Translations under genes and position numbers: made by a program | Assembly: GCA_024690605.1 (NCBI GenBank) | Contig: JAILOV010000008.1 | Span: forward strand, 1-64,000 | DNA from: Lachnospiraceae bacterium | GTDB taxonomy: Bacteria; Bacillota; Clostridia; Lachnospirales; Lachnospiraceae | DNA length: 64,000 nucleotides | Direction of reading: 5' to 3' | In this document: piece after piece, positions 8,189 to 17,328 of the stretch | How positions within the stretch are numbered: position 1 is the stretch's first letter | Layout: each line of letters starts with the position of its first letter | Notes under the pieces: generated by a model | What the model was told of the DNA's origin: nothing | Seen by the model: only the letters and a program-made list of their open reading frames with translations | The model's database searches: none

Positions 8189-9415
8189 ATGAACAGTGAA
8201 TTGATGCAGGCGGTGGAATTGCTTGAAAAGGAGCGGCATATCAGCAGGGAGAGCCTTTTTGAGGCGATCGAGAACTCCCTGATCGCGGCGTGCCGGAACA
8301 ATTTTGAGCGGGTGGACAATGTGCATGTGAACATCGACCGGGAGACCGGCGACATCAATGTCTACTCGGAGCAGACGATCGTGGCAGATGAGGACGAGAT
8401 CGAGGAGCCCGGTCTGCAGATCACGCTGGAGAAGGCCCGCGAGACCGATCCGACCGCAGAGGTCGGGGGCGTTTTGCGCAAGGAATACAATTCCAAGGAG
8501 TTCGGCCGCATCGCTTCCCAGAATGCCAAGAACGTCATTCTGCAGAAGATCCGTGAGGAGGAGCGCGGTGCGATCTACAACGAGTATTCCGCCAGAGAGC
8601 ATGACATCGTGACCGGCGTCGTGCAGCGCACCTTCGGGCGCAACATCAGCATCAATCTGGGACGCGCCGACGCGGTCCTTGAGGAAAAGGAGCAGGTTCG
8701 GGGTGAGCATCTGCATCCGCAGGAGCGCATCAAGGTCTACATTTTGGAAGTTCGGAACAACGCCAAGGGCCCCAGGATCCTCGTCTCCCGCACGCATCCC
8801 GATCTGGTGCGCCGCCTGTTCGAGCAGGAGGTGACGGAGATCCGCGACGGCATCGTGGAGATCATGAGCATCGCCCGCGAGCCCGGCAGCCGCACGAAGA
8901 TCGCGGTCCGCTCCAACAATGCCAATGTAGACGCTGTCGGCGCCTGCGTCGGTGTGAACGGCAACCGTGTGGGCATGATCGTCGATGAGTTAAACGGCGA
9001 GAAGATCGATATCGTCAACTGGGATGAGAATCCCGGTAACTTCATTCAGAACGCGCTCTCGCCGGCCAAGATCGTCGCGGTGTTCGCCGATCCCGACGAG
9101 CATGTGGCCAAGGTCGTCGTGCCGGATTATCAGCTCTCTCTCGCGATCGGCAAAGAGGGACAGAACGCGAGGCTTGCAGCCAAGCTCACCGGCTACAAGG
9201 TCGATATCAAGAACGAGACGCAGGCCAAGGATACGCCCGGCTTCCGTTACGAGGACTACCTCGATGAGGAGATGGATGACGGCGAAGGTTATTACTATGA
9301 GGACGGCGAGTACGCCGGAGAGTATGCCGAGGGCGACTATGTGGAAGAGGGCGCGGAAGCCGTCGCGGAAGAGGCGCCTGTGACGGAGAAAGCACCTGCC
9401 GGGAGCGAAGCCTGA
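8189..9415 (+). CDS. nusA: Transcription termination/antitermination protein NusA
   Basis: S1/KH region VDAVGACVGVNGNRVGMIVDELNGEKIDIVNW; operon context; acidic Tyr-rich C-terminal tail. Confidence 0.97.
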   Translation: MNSELMQAVELLEKERHISRESLFEAIENSLIAACRNNFERVDNVHVNIDRETGDINVYSEQTIVADEDEIEEPGLQITLEKARETDPTAEVGGVLRKEYNSKEFGRIASQNAKNVILQKIREEERGAIYNEYSAREHDIVTGVVQRTFGRNISINLGRADAVLEEKEQVRGEHLHPQERIKVYILEVRNNAKGPRILVSRTHPDLVRRLFEQEVTEIRDGIVEIMSIAREPGSRTKIAVRSNNANVDAVGACVGVNGNRVGMIVDELNGEKIDIVNWDENPGNFIQNALSPAKIVAVFADPDEHVAKVVVPDYQLSLAIGKEGQNARLAAKLTGYKVDIKNETQAKDTPGFRYEDYLDEEMDDGEGYYYEDGEYAGEYAEGDYVEEGAEAVAEEAPVTEKAPAGSEA

Positions 9416-9416
9416 A

Positions 9417-9665
9417 ATGCCGCTTCGCCACTGCGTCTCCTGCGGGAGAGAGGGCGATAAGGACACCTTTCTCCGCGTGGTCAGAGAACCGGACGGAACC
9501 TTTCGGATCGACGATACGGGGCGGATGAACGGACGCGGTGCCTATCTGTGCAGAGAACAGGCCTGTCTGGAGAAAGCGGTCAGGAAGCAGGGACTCAACC
9601 GGTCGTTTCGACAGGCGGTGCCAAAGGAGATCTATGAGCAGCTCGGAAGCCATACCGGCGGATGA
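9417..9665 (+). CDS. rnpM: YlxR family protein (RNase P modulator RnpM)
   Basis: RHCVSCGREGDKDTFLRVVREPDG...GRGAYLCR; between nusA and infB. Confidence 0.92.
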   Translation: MPLRHCVSCGREGDKDTFLRVVREPDGTFRIDDTGRMNGRGAYLCREQACLEKAVRKQGLNRSFRQAVPKEIYEQLGSHTGG

Positions 9666-10002
9666 GAAAAAAATATACGGACTGTTGTCGCTCTGCAAAA
9701 AAGCGGGAAAATGCAAAAGCGGAGAACTGCAGCTTCTGGAGAGCATCAAAGCGGAAGAGGCGAAACTTGTGCTGATCGCGCAGGATGCCTCGGAGAATTC
9801 AAAGAAGAGGCTGCGCGACAAATGCGATTATCGCCGGATACCGTGGCGGATGTTCGGTGACAGGGAAAAACTTGGAGAAGCGATCGGAGTCGGAGAAAGA
9901 GCCGGCGTCGCCGTAACGGACGCGGGATTTGCCAAAGCGGTACTTGAACGGATGGACGCGGCGCGGAAGGGAGAGTCGAATGGGAAAGATCAAAATTTCT
10001 GA
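9634..10002 (+). CDS. L7Ae-family ribosomal-associated protein YlxQ
   Basis: EKKIYGLLSLCKKAGKCKSGELQLLESIKAEEAKLVLIAQDASENSKKRL; start at 9634 overlaps rnpM. Confidence 0.9.
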   Translation: MSSSEAIPADEKKIYGLLSLCKKAGKCKSGELQLLESIKAEEAKLVLIAQDASENSKKRLRDKCDYRRIPWRMFGDREKLGEAIGVGERAGVAVTDAGFAKAVLERMDAARKGESNGKDQNF

Positions 10003-12922
10003 ACTTGCAGAGGAACTCGGTGTAGACGGGCTGGAGGTTCTGCACTATCTGAAAGAGCAGGGGATCAAAGCCGCCAGACAATCCAGTTCCGTTGAGGATG
10101 ATGCCGCCGCGCTTGCCAGAAAACAGTTCGGCAAGGGGGCGGGCAAGAGTGCACCCGCGGCCAAGACGAAGCCCGTGAAGGAAGAAGAACCCGCGAAGGC
10201 TGAGGCCACGGCACCGGCGGAAAAACCGGCACCGGCAGCGGAGAAAAAGGAAGCCGCGCCCGCGGAGAAGTCTGCAGCGGCGGAGCAGGAAAAACCGGCA
10301 GCACCGGCGGAAAAGCCTGCCGCAACGGGAGCGGCTCCGGCGCAGCCTGCCGGAGGAGAACCGGTCAAGAAGAAAAAGAAGATCATTTTTGTCAGCAATC
10401 CGGGCAATTCCCGCACGCCGGCCGGCGGCGGTTACAGCTCGGACATGGGACGGGGCGGCGCACGCCCGGGGCCGCGCACACGCGGAAACTTCGGAGGAAC
10501 GCCGACCAGACCGCTCATCAAGCCGCATACGGCTCCTTCCCAGCCGGAGATTTACACCCGCGAGGTGACGAAGGTGGAGGCACCCAAGCCTGCCGCCCCC
10601 AAGGATCAGGAGCAGGTGACACCCGCACAGGCGGGGCAGGCACCGGAGGAAACCGCGCCGAAGACGGCACCCGCGAGCGATGTGCAGACACCTGCGGCGA
10701 GCGCGGCACCGGCGGCTGCGCCGGCGGCGAGACCTGCCGCACGTCCGGAGGGAGCACGCCCCGCCGGCGGACAGATCCGTCAGGGACAGGGACCCCGTCC
10801 GGGATTCGGACAGAATCAGGCGGGCAGACCCGGTCAGGCAGGCGGCAGCCGGTTCGGCGGACCCAGACCCGGTTTTGGCGGACCGGGAGCCTGGAGACCG
10901 GGCTTCGGCGGACCGGGAAGAGGGACCGGGAGACCGGGCTTCGGCGGACCGGGAGCGGGACGTCCGGGATTCGGCGGCGGTCAGGGTGCACCCGCACCGG
11001 GCCGTGACGGCGGCAAGCGTCAGCGCGGCAAGGAAAAGGACAAGGACAAGCGCAAGGACATGCAGCTTGAGAACGAGGAGAACATGTCCCGTTCCAAGCG
11101 CGCAGGGCGCTTTATCAAACCGGAGATGAAGGCCGAGGAGCCCGAGGAGCAGATCAAGGTCATCACGATCCCCGAGACGCTCACGATCAAGGATCTGGCG
11201 CAGGCGATGCGCATGCAGCCCTCTGTGATCATCAAGAAGCTTTTCCTCGCCGGCAAGGTGATGACGGTCAATTCGGAGATCAGTTATGAGGAGGCCGAGG
11301 ATATCGCGGCGGATTATGAGATCCTGTGCGAAAAGGAAGTACAGGTTGACCTGATCGAGGAACTCCTGCGGGAGGAGGAAGACGCGCCCGAGACCATGAA
11401 GAAGAGACCGCCGGTCGTCTGCGTCATGGGTCACGTTGATCACGGCAAGACCTCCCTTCTGGATGCGATCCGCAAGACCAATGTGACCGATCGCGAGGCG
11501 GGCGGTATCACGCAGGCGATCGGTGCCTACACGGTCACCGCGAAGGATCAGAAGATCACCTTCCTCGACACGCCGGGTCATGAGGCGTTCACGGCCATGC
11601 GTATGCGCGGTGCCAAATCCACGGATATCGCGGTGCTGGTCGTCGCGGCGGATGACGGTGTGATGCCGCAGACGGTGGAGGCGATCAACCATGCCAAGGC
11701 CGCGGAGGTCGAGATCATCGTCGCGGTCAACAAGATCGACAAGCCCAACGCCAATGTCGATCGCGTGAAGCAGGAGATGACGGAGCACGGTCTGATCGCA
11801 ACGGACTGGGGCGGGCAGACGGAGTTTGTTCCGGTTTCCGCCAAGACCGGCGAGGGTCTGGAGAATCTGCTGGAAACGATCATCCTGACGGCGGACATCC
11901 TGGAACTCAAGGCCAATCCGAACCGCGTGGCGCGCGGTATCGTGCTGGAAGCGCAGCTGGATAAGGGGCGCGGTCCGGTGGCGACGGTTCTGGTACAGAA
12001 GGGCACGCTGCATGTCGGAGATTTCATTTCCGCGGGCGCCTGCTCCGGCCGTGTGCGCGCGATGGTCGATGACAAGGGACGCCGCGTCAAGGAGGCAGGA
12101 CCTTCGGAGCCGGTGGAGATCCTCGGACTCTCCGATGTGCCGGATGCCGGTGAGGTGTTCCTGGGCCATGACAGCGACAAGGAGGCCAAGCAGTACGCGG
12201 ACACCTACTTAAAGCAGCACAAGAAGGAACTGATCGACGAGACGAAGGGCAACCGGATGTCGCTCGACAACCTGTTCACCAAGATCGAAGAGGGCAAGTT
12301 AAAGGAACTGGAGCTCATCATCAAAGCAGATGTGCAGGGTTCCGTCGAAGCACTCAAGCAGAGTCTGGAGAAGCTTTCCAACGACGAGGTCGTGGTGAAG
12401 ATCATCCATTCCGGCGTCGGTGCGATCACCGAGTCCGATGTTTCCCTCGCGATGGCATCCAACGCGATTATCATCGGCTTTGATGTGCGTCCGGACAATA
12501 TCGCCAAGGGCATCGCGGAGCGCGAGGGAGTGGAGATCAAACTCTACAAGGTCATCTACCAGGCGATCGACGATGTCGAGGCCGCGATGAAAGGCATGCT
12601 CGCACCGGTCTACGAGGAAAAGATCATCGGTCACGCGGAGGTGCGTCAGATCTTCAAGGCGAGCGCGGTCGGCAACATCGCCGGTTCCTATATCCTCGAC
12701 GGCGTCGTGCAGAAGGGCTGCAAGGTGCGCATCCGCCGCGGAGACGAGCAGATCTTCGAGGGCGAGCTGGCGAGCTTAAAGCGCTTCAAGGATGATGTCA
12801 AGGAGGTCCGCGAGGGCTATGAGTGCGGTCTTGTCTTTGACGGCTTTGATGCCATGAATGTCGGAGATACGGTCGAGGCCTACAAGATGGTCGAGGTCCC
12901 GAGAGAGAAGATCGGCAAATGA
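9980..12922 (+). CDS. infB: Translation initiation factor IF-2
   Basis: [70 protein letters not shown]; Ala/Pro-rich and GRPGFGGPG-rich N-terminal region. Confidence 0.99.
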   Translation: MGKIKISELAEELGVDGLEVLHYLKEQGIKAARQSSSVEDDAAALARKQFGKGAGKSAPAAKTKPVKEEEPAKAEATAPAEKPAPAAEKKEAAPAEKSAAAEQEKPAAPAEKPAATGAAPAQPAGGEPVKKKKKIIFVSNPGNSRTPAGGGYSSDMGRGGARPGPRTRGNFGGTPTRPLIKPHTAPSQPEIYTREVTKVEAPKPAAPKDQEQVTPAQAGQAPEETAPKTAPASDVQTPAASAAPAAAPAARPAARPEGARPAGGQIRQGQGPRPGFGQNQAGRPGQAGGSRFGGPRPGFGGPGAWRPGFGGPGRGTGRPGFGGPGAGRPGFGGGQGAPAPGRDGGKRQRGKEKDKDKRKDMQLENEENMSRSKRAGRFIKPEMKAEEPEEQIKVITIPETLTIKDLAQAMRMQPSVIIKKLFLAGKVMTVNSEISYEEAEDIAADYEILCEKEVQVDLIEELLREEEDAPETMKKRPPVVCVMGHVDHGKTSLLDAIRKTNVTDREAGGITQAIGAYTVTAKDQKITFLDTPGHEAFTAMRMRGAKSTDIAVLVVAADDGVMPQTVEAINHAKAAEVEIIVAVNKIDKPNANVDRVKQEMTEHGLIATDWGGQTEFVPVSAKTGEGLENLLETIILTADILELKANPNRVARGIVLEAQLDKGRGPVATVLVQKGTLHVGDFISAGACSGRVRAMVDDKGRRVKEAGPSEPVEILGLSDVPDAGEVFLGHDSDKEAKQYADTYLKQHKKELIDETKGNRMSLDNLFTKIEEGKLKELELIIKADVQGSVEALKQSLEKLSNDEVVVKIIHSGVGAITESDVSLAMASNAIIIGFDVRPDNIAKGIAEREGVEIKLYKVIYQAIDDVEAAMKGMLAPVYEEKIIGHAEVRQIFKASAVGNIAGSYILDGVVQKGCKVRIRRGDEQIFEGELASLKRFKDDVKEVREGYECGLVFDGFDAMNVGDTVEAYKMVEVPREKIGK
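10850..10985 (+). repeat. Gly/Pro/Arg-rich coding repeats (GRPGFGGPG-type) in infB
   Basis: Recurrent ...ccgggcttcggcggaccggga... units encoding [42 protein letters not shown]. Confidence 0.85.
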
Positions 12923-13317
12923 GAAAGAACAGCATCAAAAACAACCGCATCAACGGCGAGGTGCAGCGGGTGATCGCGCAGGCGATCCGCGAATCCAAGG
13001 ATCCGCGCATCTCTCCGATGACGACGGTCATGGAGGCGATCGTTGCGCCGGATCTGAAGACCTGTAAGGTGTGGGTCTCGGTGATGGGCGATGAAGAGGA
13101 ACGGGACAGGACGCTCGCGGGATTAAAGAGCGCCGCGGGATACATCCGTTCGACACTCGCAAGGGAGATCAATCTGCGCTACACTCCGGAACTGCATTTC
13201 TACATGGATGATTCCGTAGAATATGCGATCGAGATCGGCAAGAAGATCGATGAGGTCGCGGCGCAGGATCGGGCTGCCAGAGAGGCACGGGGGGACGATG
13301 GCATTTACGAAGATTGA
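12919..13317 (+). CDS. rbfA: Ribosome-binding factor A
   Basis: NRINGEVQRVIAQAIRESKDPRISPMTTVMEAIVAPDLKTCKVWVSVMG; 4-nt overlap with infB stop. Confidence 0.95.
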   Translation: MRKNSIKNNRINGEVQRVIAQAIRESKDPRISPMTTVMEAIVAPDLKTCKVWVSVMGDEEERDRTLAGLKSAAGYIRSTLAREINLRYTPELHFYMDDSVEYAIEIGKKIDEVAAQDRAAREARGDDGIYED

Positions 13318-14266
13318 TGATCTGATCGATCAGAGCACAGAGGCTGTCGGGATCGCCGGACATGTGCGGCCGGACGGAGACTGCATCAGCGCTTCGCTCG
13401 CGCTCTGGCAGTATCTGACCGACAATTATCCCGCTCTCCGCGTCGATGTGTTTCTGGAGGAGGTGCCTCCGGTCTACAGCTTCATCAGGGGAAGCGATCA
13501 GGTGCACACGGACTTTAGGACCGATGTGGAGTCCTATGACCTCTTTATCGTCGTCGACACGGACAAGAGCCGGATCAGCGCGGCGGAACCCTTCTTTGAA
13601 AATGCCCGGCGCACGGTCAACATCGATCATCACGTGAGCAATCACGGCACGGGAGACGAGAACTATCTTGATCCCGATGTCGGCAGCTGCTGCGAGCTGA
13701 TCTATGATCTGCTGGACAAAGACAAGATGAACCGCCAGCTGGCGGAGACGATCTACTGCGGCATCATCGCCGACACCGGCGTGTTCAAGTACAACTCCAC
13801 TTCGCCGAAGACCATGCGGATCGGCGCCGAACTGATCTCCTACGGGTTTGATTTCAACGATCTGATCGACCGGACCTTTTATCGCAAGAGCTATGTGCAG
13901 AATCTCCTCCTGGGCCGCGTGCTCATGGAATCGACGCTCTTCATGAACGGCAGATGTATCCTCGGCCTGATCTCGCGAAAGACCATGGAATTCTATCACG
14001 CGACGCCGAGCGATCTGGAAGGGATCGTGAATCAGCTGATGCTCACGTCGGGCGTTGCCTGCGCGATCTTTTTGCATGAAACGGGGAGCCTCGAATACAA
14101 GGCGTCCCTTCGTTCCAACGGCATGGTGGATGTTTCGAAGATCGCCGAGATCTTCGGCGGCGGCGGTCATGTGCGGGCGGCCGGATGCACGATGAACGGC
14201 ACCAGCCACGACTGTATCAACAATCTCTCCAAGTACATCGCCGAGCAGTTAAACGGCATCGGCTGA
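13298..14266 (+). CDS. nrnA: Bifunctional oligoribonuclease/PAP phosphatase NrnA (DHH-DHHA1)
   Basis: GHVRPDGDCISASLAL, VNIDHHVSN, GIIADTGVFKY, GGGGHVRAAG; context between rbfA and truB. Confidence 0.93.
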   Translation: MAFTKIDDLIDQSTEAVGIAGHVRPDGDCISASLALWQYLTDNYPALRVDVFLEEVPPVYSFIRGSDQVHTDFRTDVESYDLFIVVDTDKSRISAAEPFFENARRTVNIDHHVSNHGTGDENYLDPDVGSCCELIYDLLDKDKMNRQLAETIYCGIIADTGVFKYNSTSPKTMRIGAELISYGFDFNDLIDRTFYRKSYVQNLLLGRVLMESTLFMNGRCILGLISRKTMEFYHATPSDLEGIVNQLMLTSGVACAIFLHETGSLEYKASLRSNGMVDVSKIAEIFGGGGHVRAAGCTMNGTSHDCINNLSKYIAEQLNGIG

Positions 14267-14275
14267 ACGGATGCG

Positions 14276-15241
14276 ATGGGCGGCGTGAACGCGTGGAACG
14301 GTCTGCTTTGCGTGAACAAGGAGGCGGGATTCACCTCCAATGATGTGGTTGCGAAGCTTCGCGGCATTCTGAAACAGAAAAAGATCGGTCATACGGGGAC
14401 GCTCGATCCGGAAGCGGTCGGCGTCCTTGTTGTGTGTCTGGGGAACGCCACGCGTGTGGTGGATCTGCTCACGGAGCACAGCAAGGAATATATCGCAGTG
14501 GTGCAGCTGGGGGTCGTCACGGACACGCAGGACATGACCGGTGAGATCCTGGAGAAAAGAGACACCTCCGGCGTCACGAGAGAGCGGCTCACAGAGGCGC
14601 TGCAGGCTTTTAAGGGCAGCTATGAGCAGGTGCCTCCGATGTATTCCGCCGTCAAGGTGAACGGACAGCGGCTCTACAAGCTGGCCCGTGAGGGAAAAAC
14701 GGTCGAGCGCAAGCCCCGGACGGTCACGATCGACGCGATCTCCCTGCTGGACGATTCGCTGCTTTCGGAGAGCGGGATCTTCACCATGGAGGTGCGGTGC
14801 TCCAAGGGAACCTACATCCGCACACTCTGCAATGACATCGGGGAACGGCTCGATTGCGGCGCCGCCATGGCCATGCTCACGCGCACGGCGGTCGGGAGCT
14901 TCCGTCTGGAGAGCGCGCTGACGCTGACACAGATCGAAGAGCAAAGGGACGCGGGAACGCTCGCGGACGCGATCCTGCCGGTGGAGGAACTGTTCCGTGA
15001 CATGGACCGGATCACGGTCTCGGAGGATTTCCGCAGACGGCTGGAAAACGGCAACAGCCTCGGCCCGGAGATGATCGTTTCCGAGGCGCCCGCGGATGAA
15101 AATGACAGCGTCCCGCCGGAGGAAAGCTTTACTGACAATGAAGCGGTTCGCGTTTACTGCGGCGGCGAGTGGTTCGGGATCTACCGTTACAGTGCGAAAT
15201 TAAAGCAGTTCCGGGTGGACAAGTTTTTCCGGGAAACCTGA
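14276..15241 (+). CDS. truB: tRNA pseudouridine(55) synthase TruB
   Basis: GLLCVNKEAGFTSNDVVAKLRGIL..KKIGHTGTLDPEAVGVLVVCLGNATR; RCSKGTYIRTLCNDIGE. Confidence 0.97.
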   Translation: MGGVNAWNGLLCVNKEAGFTSNDVVAKLRGILKQKKIGHTGTLDPEAVGVLVVCLGNATRVVDLLTEHSKEYIAVVQLGVVTDTQDMTGEILEKRDTSGVTRERLTEALQAFKGSYEQVPPMYSAVKVNGQRLYKLAREGKTVERKPRTVTIDAISLLDDSLLSESGIFTMEVRCSKGTYIRTLCNDIGERLDCGAAMAMLTRTAVGSFRLESALTLTQIEEQRDAGTLADAILPVEELFRDMDRITVSEDFRRRLENGNSLGPEMIVSEAPADENDSVPPEESFTDNEAVRVYCGGEWFGIYRYSAKLKQFRVDKFFRET

Positions 15242-15248
15242 GGGAGCG

Positions 15249-15797
15249 ATGCGGATCATCAGAGAACTGTCGGAATTCCATGAGGGAAAAAGCGCGGTCG
15301 CGATCGGCAAATTTGACGGTGTGCACAGGGGTCACCGGAAGCTGATCGGCGAACTGGTGCGGGCTTCGCGCGAGTGCGGACTTGTGTCCGTCATCCTCAC
15401 CTTTGATCCGCCGCCCGCGGTGCTCTTCGGTGCCGCTGACGCGGAAGAACTGATCCCCGCCGGAAAACAGCAGGAGATCTTCGCGCAGCTCGGTGTCGAT
15501 GTGCTGGTGGAATATCCGTTCACACGGGAAACGGCAGCGACGCCGCCCGATGTCTTTGTGAATGATGTGCTGCTGCGTGATCTGCACGCGTCACTGATCG
15601 TGTGCGGAAGCGATGTGTCCTTCGGCGACGGCGGCAGGGGGGATCTGCAACTGCTGCAGTCACTGACAGCGCCGCACGCCTGCGGGGTGCTCGTTGTCGA
15701 CAAGGTCCTCGCGGACGGCACACCGATCAGTTCGACGAGGATCCGGCAGGCCATCCGCGAGGGACACGAGGCGGAAGCACGCGCGCTGCTGGAGTAG
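15249..15797 (+). CDS. ribF: RibF-like FAD synthetase (FMN adenylyltransferase) domain only; no riboflavin kinase domain
   Basis: AIGKFDGVHRGHRKLIGELV, LTFDPPPAVLF, GSDVSFGDGGRGD, PISSTRIRQAI; ORF stops at 182 aa. Confidence 0.85.
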   Translation: MRIIRELSEFHEGKSAVAIGKFDGVHRGHRKLIGELVRASRECGLVSVILTFDPPPAVLFGAADAEELIPAGKQQEIFAQLGVDVLVEYPFTRETAATPPDVFVNDVLLRDLHASLIVCGSDVSFGDGGRGDLQLLQSLTAPHACGVLVVDKVLADGTPISSTRIRQAIREGHEAEARALLE

Positions 15798-15810
15798 AAA
15801 AGGAGGCAAC

Positions 15811-17328
15811 ATGGCCTTTACACTGTCTGCACTAACCGCATATGATGACATCCTCATCCAGTGCCACGACAATCCCGACGCGGACGCACTGGCGAGCGGC
15901 ATGGCCCTGCACCGGTATCTGACCGGCCGGGGGAAGCATCCGCGGTTTGTCTACAGCGGCCGTAACGCGGTCACCAAGAGCAATCTCCGGATGATGATCT
16001 CGAACCTGCAGATCCCCGTGGAACATGTCACCGAACTGCCGCCCGATTACCGGCCGGAGCTTCTGGTCACGGTCGACTGCCAGTACGGGGAGAGCAATGT
16101 CACCCGATTCCCGGCGCAGCATGTCGCCGTCATCGATCATCATCAGGTGTCCGGAGAGCTTCCCGCGATGAACGAAGTGAGGAGCAACTATGGCTCCTGT
16201 TCTACCGTGTTCTACGAACTGTTAAGCGGCGAGGGATTCGATGTCAACGCGGACGAGGATCTGTCGACGGCCCTCTACTATGGGCTCATGACCGATACCG
16301 GCGGCTTCGCCGAGATCTCCCACCCCGCCGACAGGGATCTGCGGGACATGGCGAAGTTTCGGCAGAGTGATATCGTTCTGTTCAAAAATGCCAATCTGTC
16401 CAAAGAGGAGCTAACGATCGCCGGCGATGCGCTCAAGCACGCGCATTTTGACGAGGAGGCGGCTTTCGCCATCGTGGAGGCCAAGCCCTGCGATCCCAAC
16501 ATTCTCGGACTGATCAGCGATATGCTGCTGGAAGTGGATTCGATCAGCACCTGTCTTGTCTACAGCATGCTGCCCTTTGGCGTCAAGATCTCCGTGCGCA
16601 GCTGTGTCAAGGAGACCAGGGCCAGCGAGCTCGCCGCTTTCCTGACGAGCGGTCTGGGCGGCGGAGGCGGACATCTCGTCAAGGCCGGCGGCATGCTGAA
16701 AAAGGATCTGATCGTACGGGCCGGCATCCCCTATACGCAGGAGGCCGTGGCGGAACTGCTGGAGGGGCGCATGCGCACCTATTACCGGGAATCGGAGATC
16801 CTGTACGCCGGGCAGCACCGGGAGGATCTCGCCGCTCTGGCACGCTACCGGAAGAAGGAACTGGATCTCGGCTATGTGGAGGCGACGGATCTGGCCCCCG
16901 AGGGGACCGTCATCACGATCCGGACTCTCGAGGGCGATGTGGATGTGCCGGTCAGAGCGGATATGGTGATCATGCTCGGGATCGACGGGGAGATCTATCC
17001 CACCAACCGGACGAAATTCAAGGCGAACAATGTGCCGACGGACACGGCCTATGTCTTTCCCGGGGAGTACGCACCGGTGGTCATCCATGTAGAAACGGGT
17101 GACAGGATCGAACTCCTCCCCCACGCGCGTGCTTGCAGATCCATGGGCGGCGCCGGGATCTATGCCAGACAGCTCGATCACCGGGTCAAGGTGTTCACCG
17201 CGTGGGATACGGAGAAATATTACCTGGGAACACCGGGCGATTTTCTTGCAACCCGGGCGGATGATCCGTCCGATATCTATATCATTGAAAAGTCTGTATT
17301 TGAGAGGTCCTATGAGCCAGCAGTATGA
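15811..17328 (+). CDS. DHH/DHHA1 family phosphoesterase with C-terminal extension
   Basis: CHDNPDADALASGMALHRYL, VDCQYGESN..VAVIDHHQ, GLMTDTGGFAE, GLGGGGGHLVKAGGM; about 170-aa C-terminal extension. Confidence 0.88.
   Translation: MAFTLSALTAYDDILIQCHDNPDADALASGMALHRYLTGRGKHPRFVYSGRNAVTKSNLRMMISNLQIPVEHVTELPPDYRPELLVTVDCQYGESNVTRFPAQHVAVIDHHQVSGELPAMNEVRSNYGSCSTVFYELLSGEGFDVNADEDLSTALYYGLMTDTGGFAEISHPADRDLRDMAKFRQSDIVLFKNANLSKEELTIAGDALKHAHFDEEAAFAIVEAKPCDPNILGLISDMLLEVDSISTCLVYSMLPFGVKISVRSCVKETRASELAAFLTSGLGGGGGHLVKAGGMLKKDLIVRAGIPYTQEAVAELLEGRMRTYYRESEILYAGQHREDLAALARYRKKELDLGYVEATDLAPEGTVITIRTLEGDVDVPVRADMVIMLGIDGEIYPTNRTKFKANNVPTDTAYVFPGEYAPVVIHVETGDRIELLPHARACRSMGGAGIYARQLDHRVKVFTAWDTEKYYLGTPGDFLATRADDPSDIYIIEKSVFERSYEPAV

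Noticed and set aside
10850-10985. Direct repeats as a possible CRISPR array
   Set aside because: Units are in-frame coding repeats of infB, without unique spacers of constant length; no CRISPR or cas genes seen in the window.
9746-12169. 807-aa minus-strand ORF opposite infB
   Set aside because: Low-complexity Arg/Leu/Ser shadow ORF of a strongly conserved gene.
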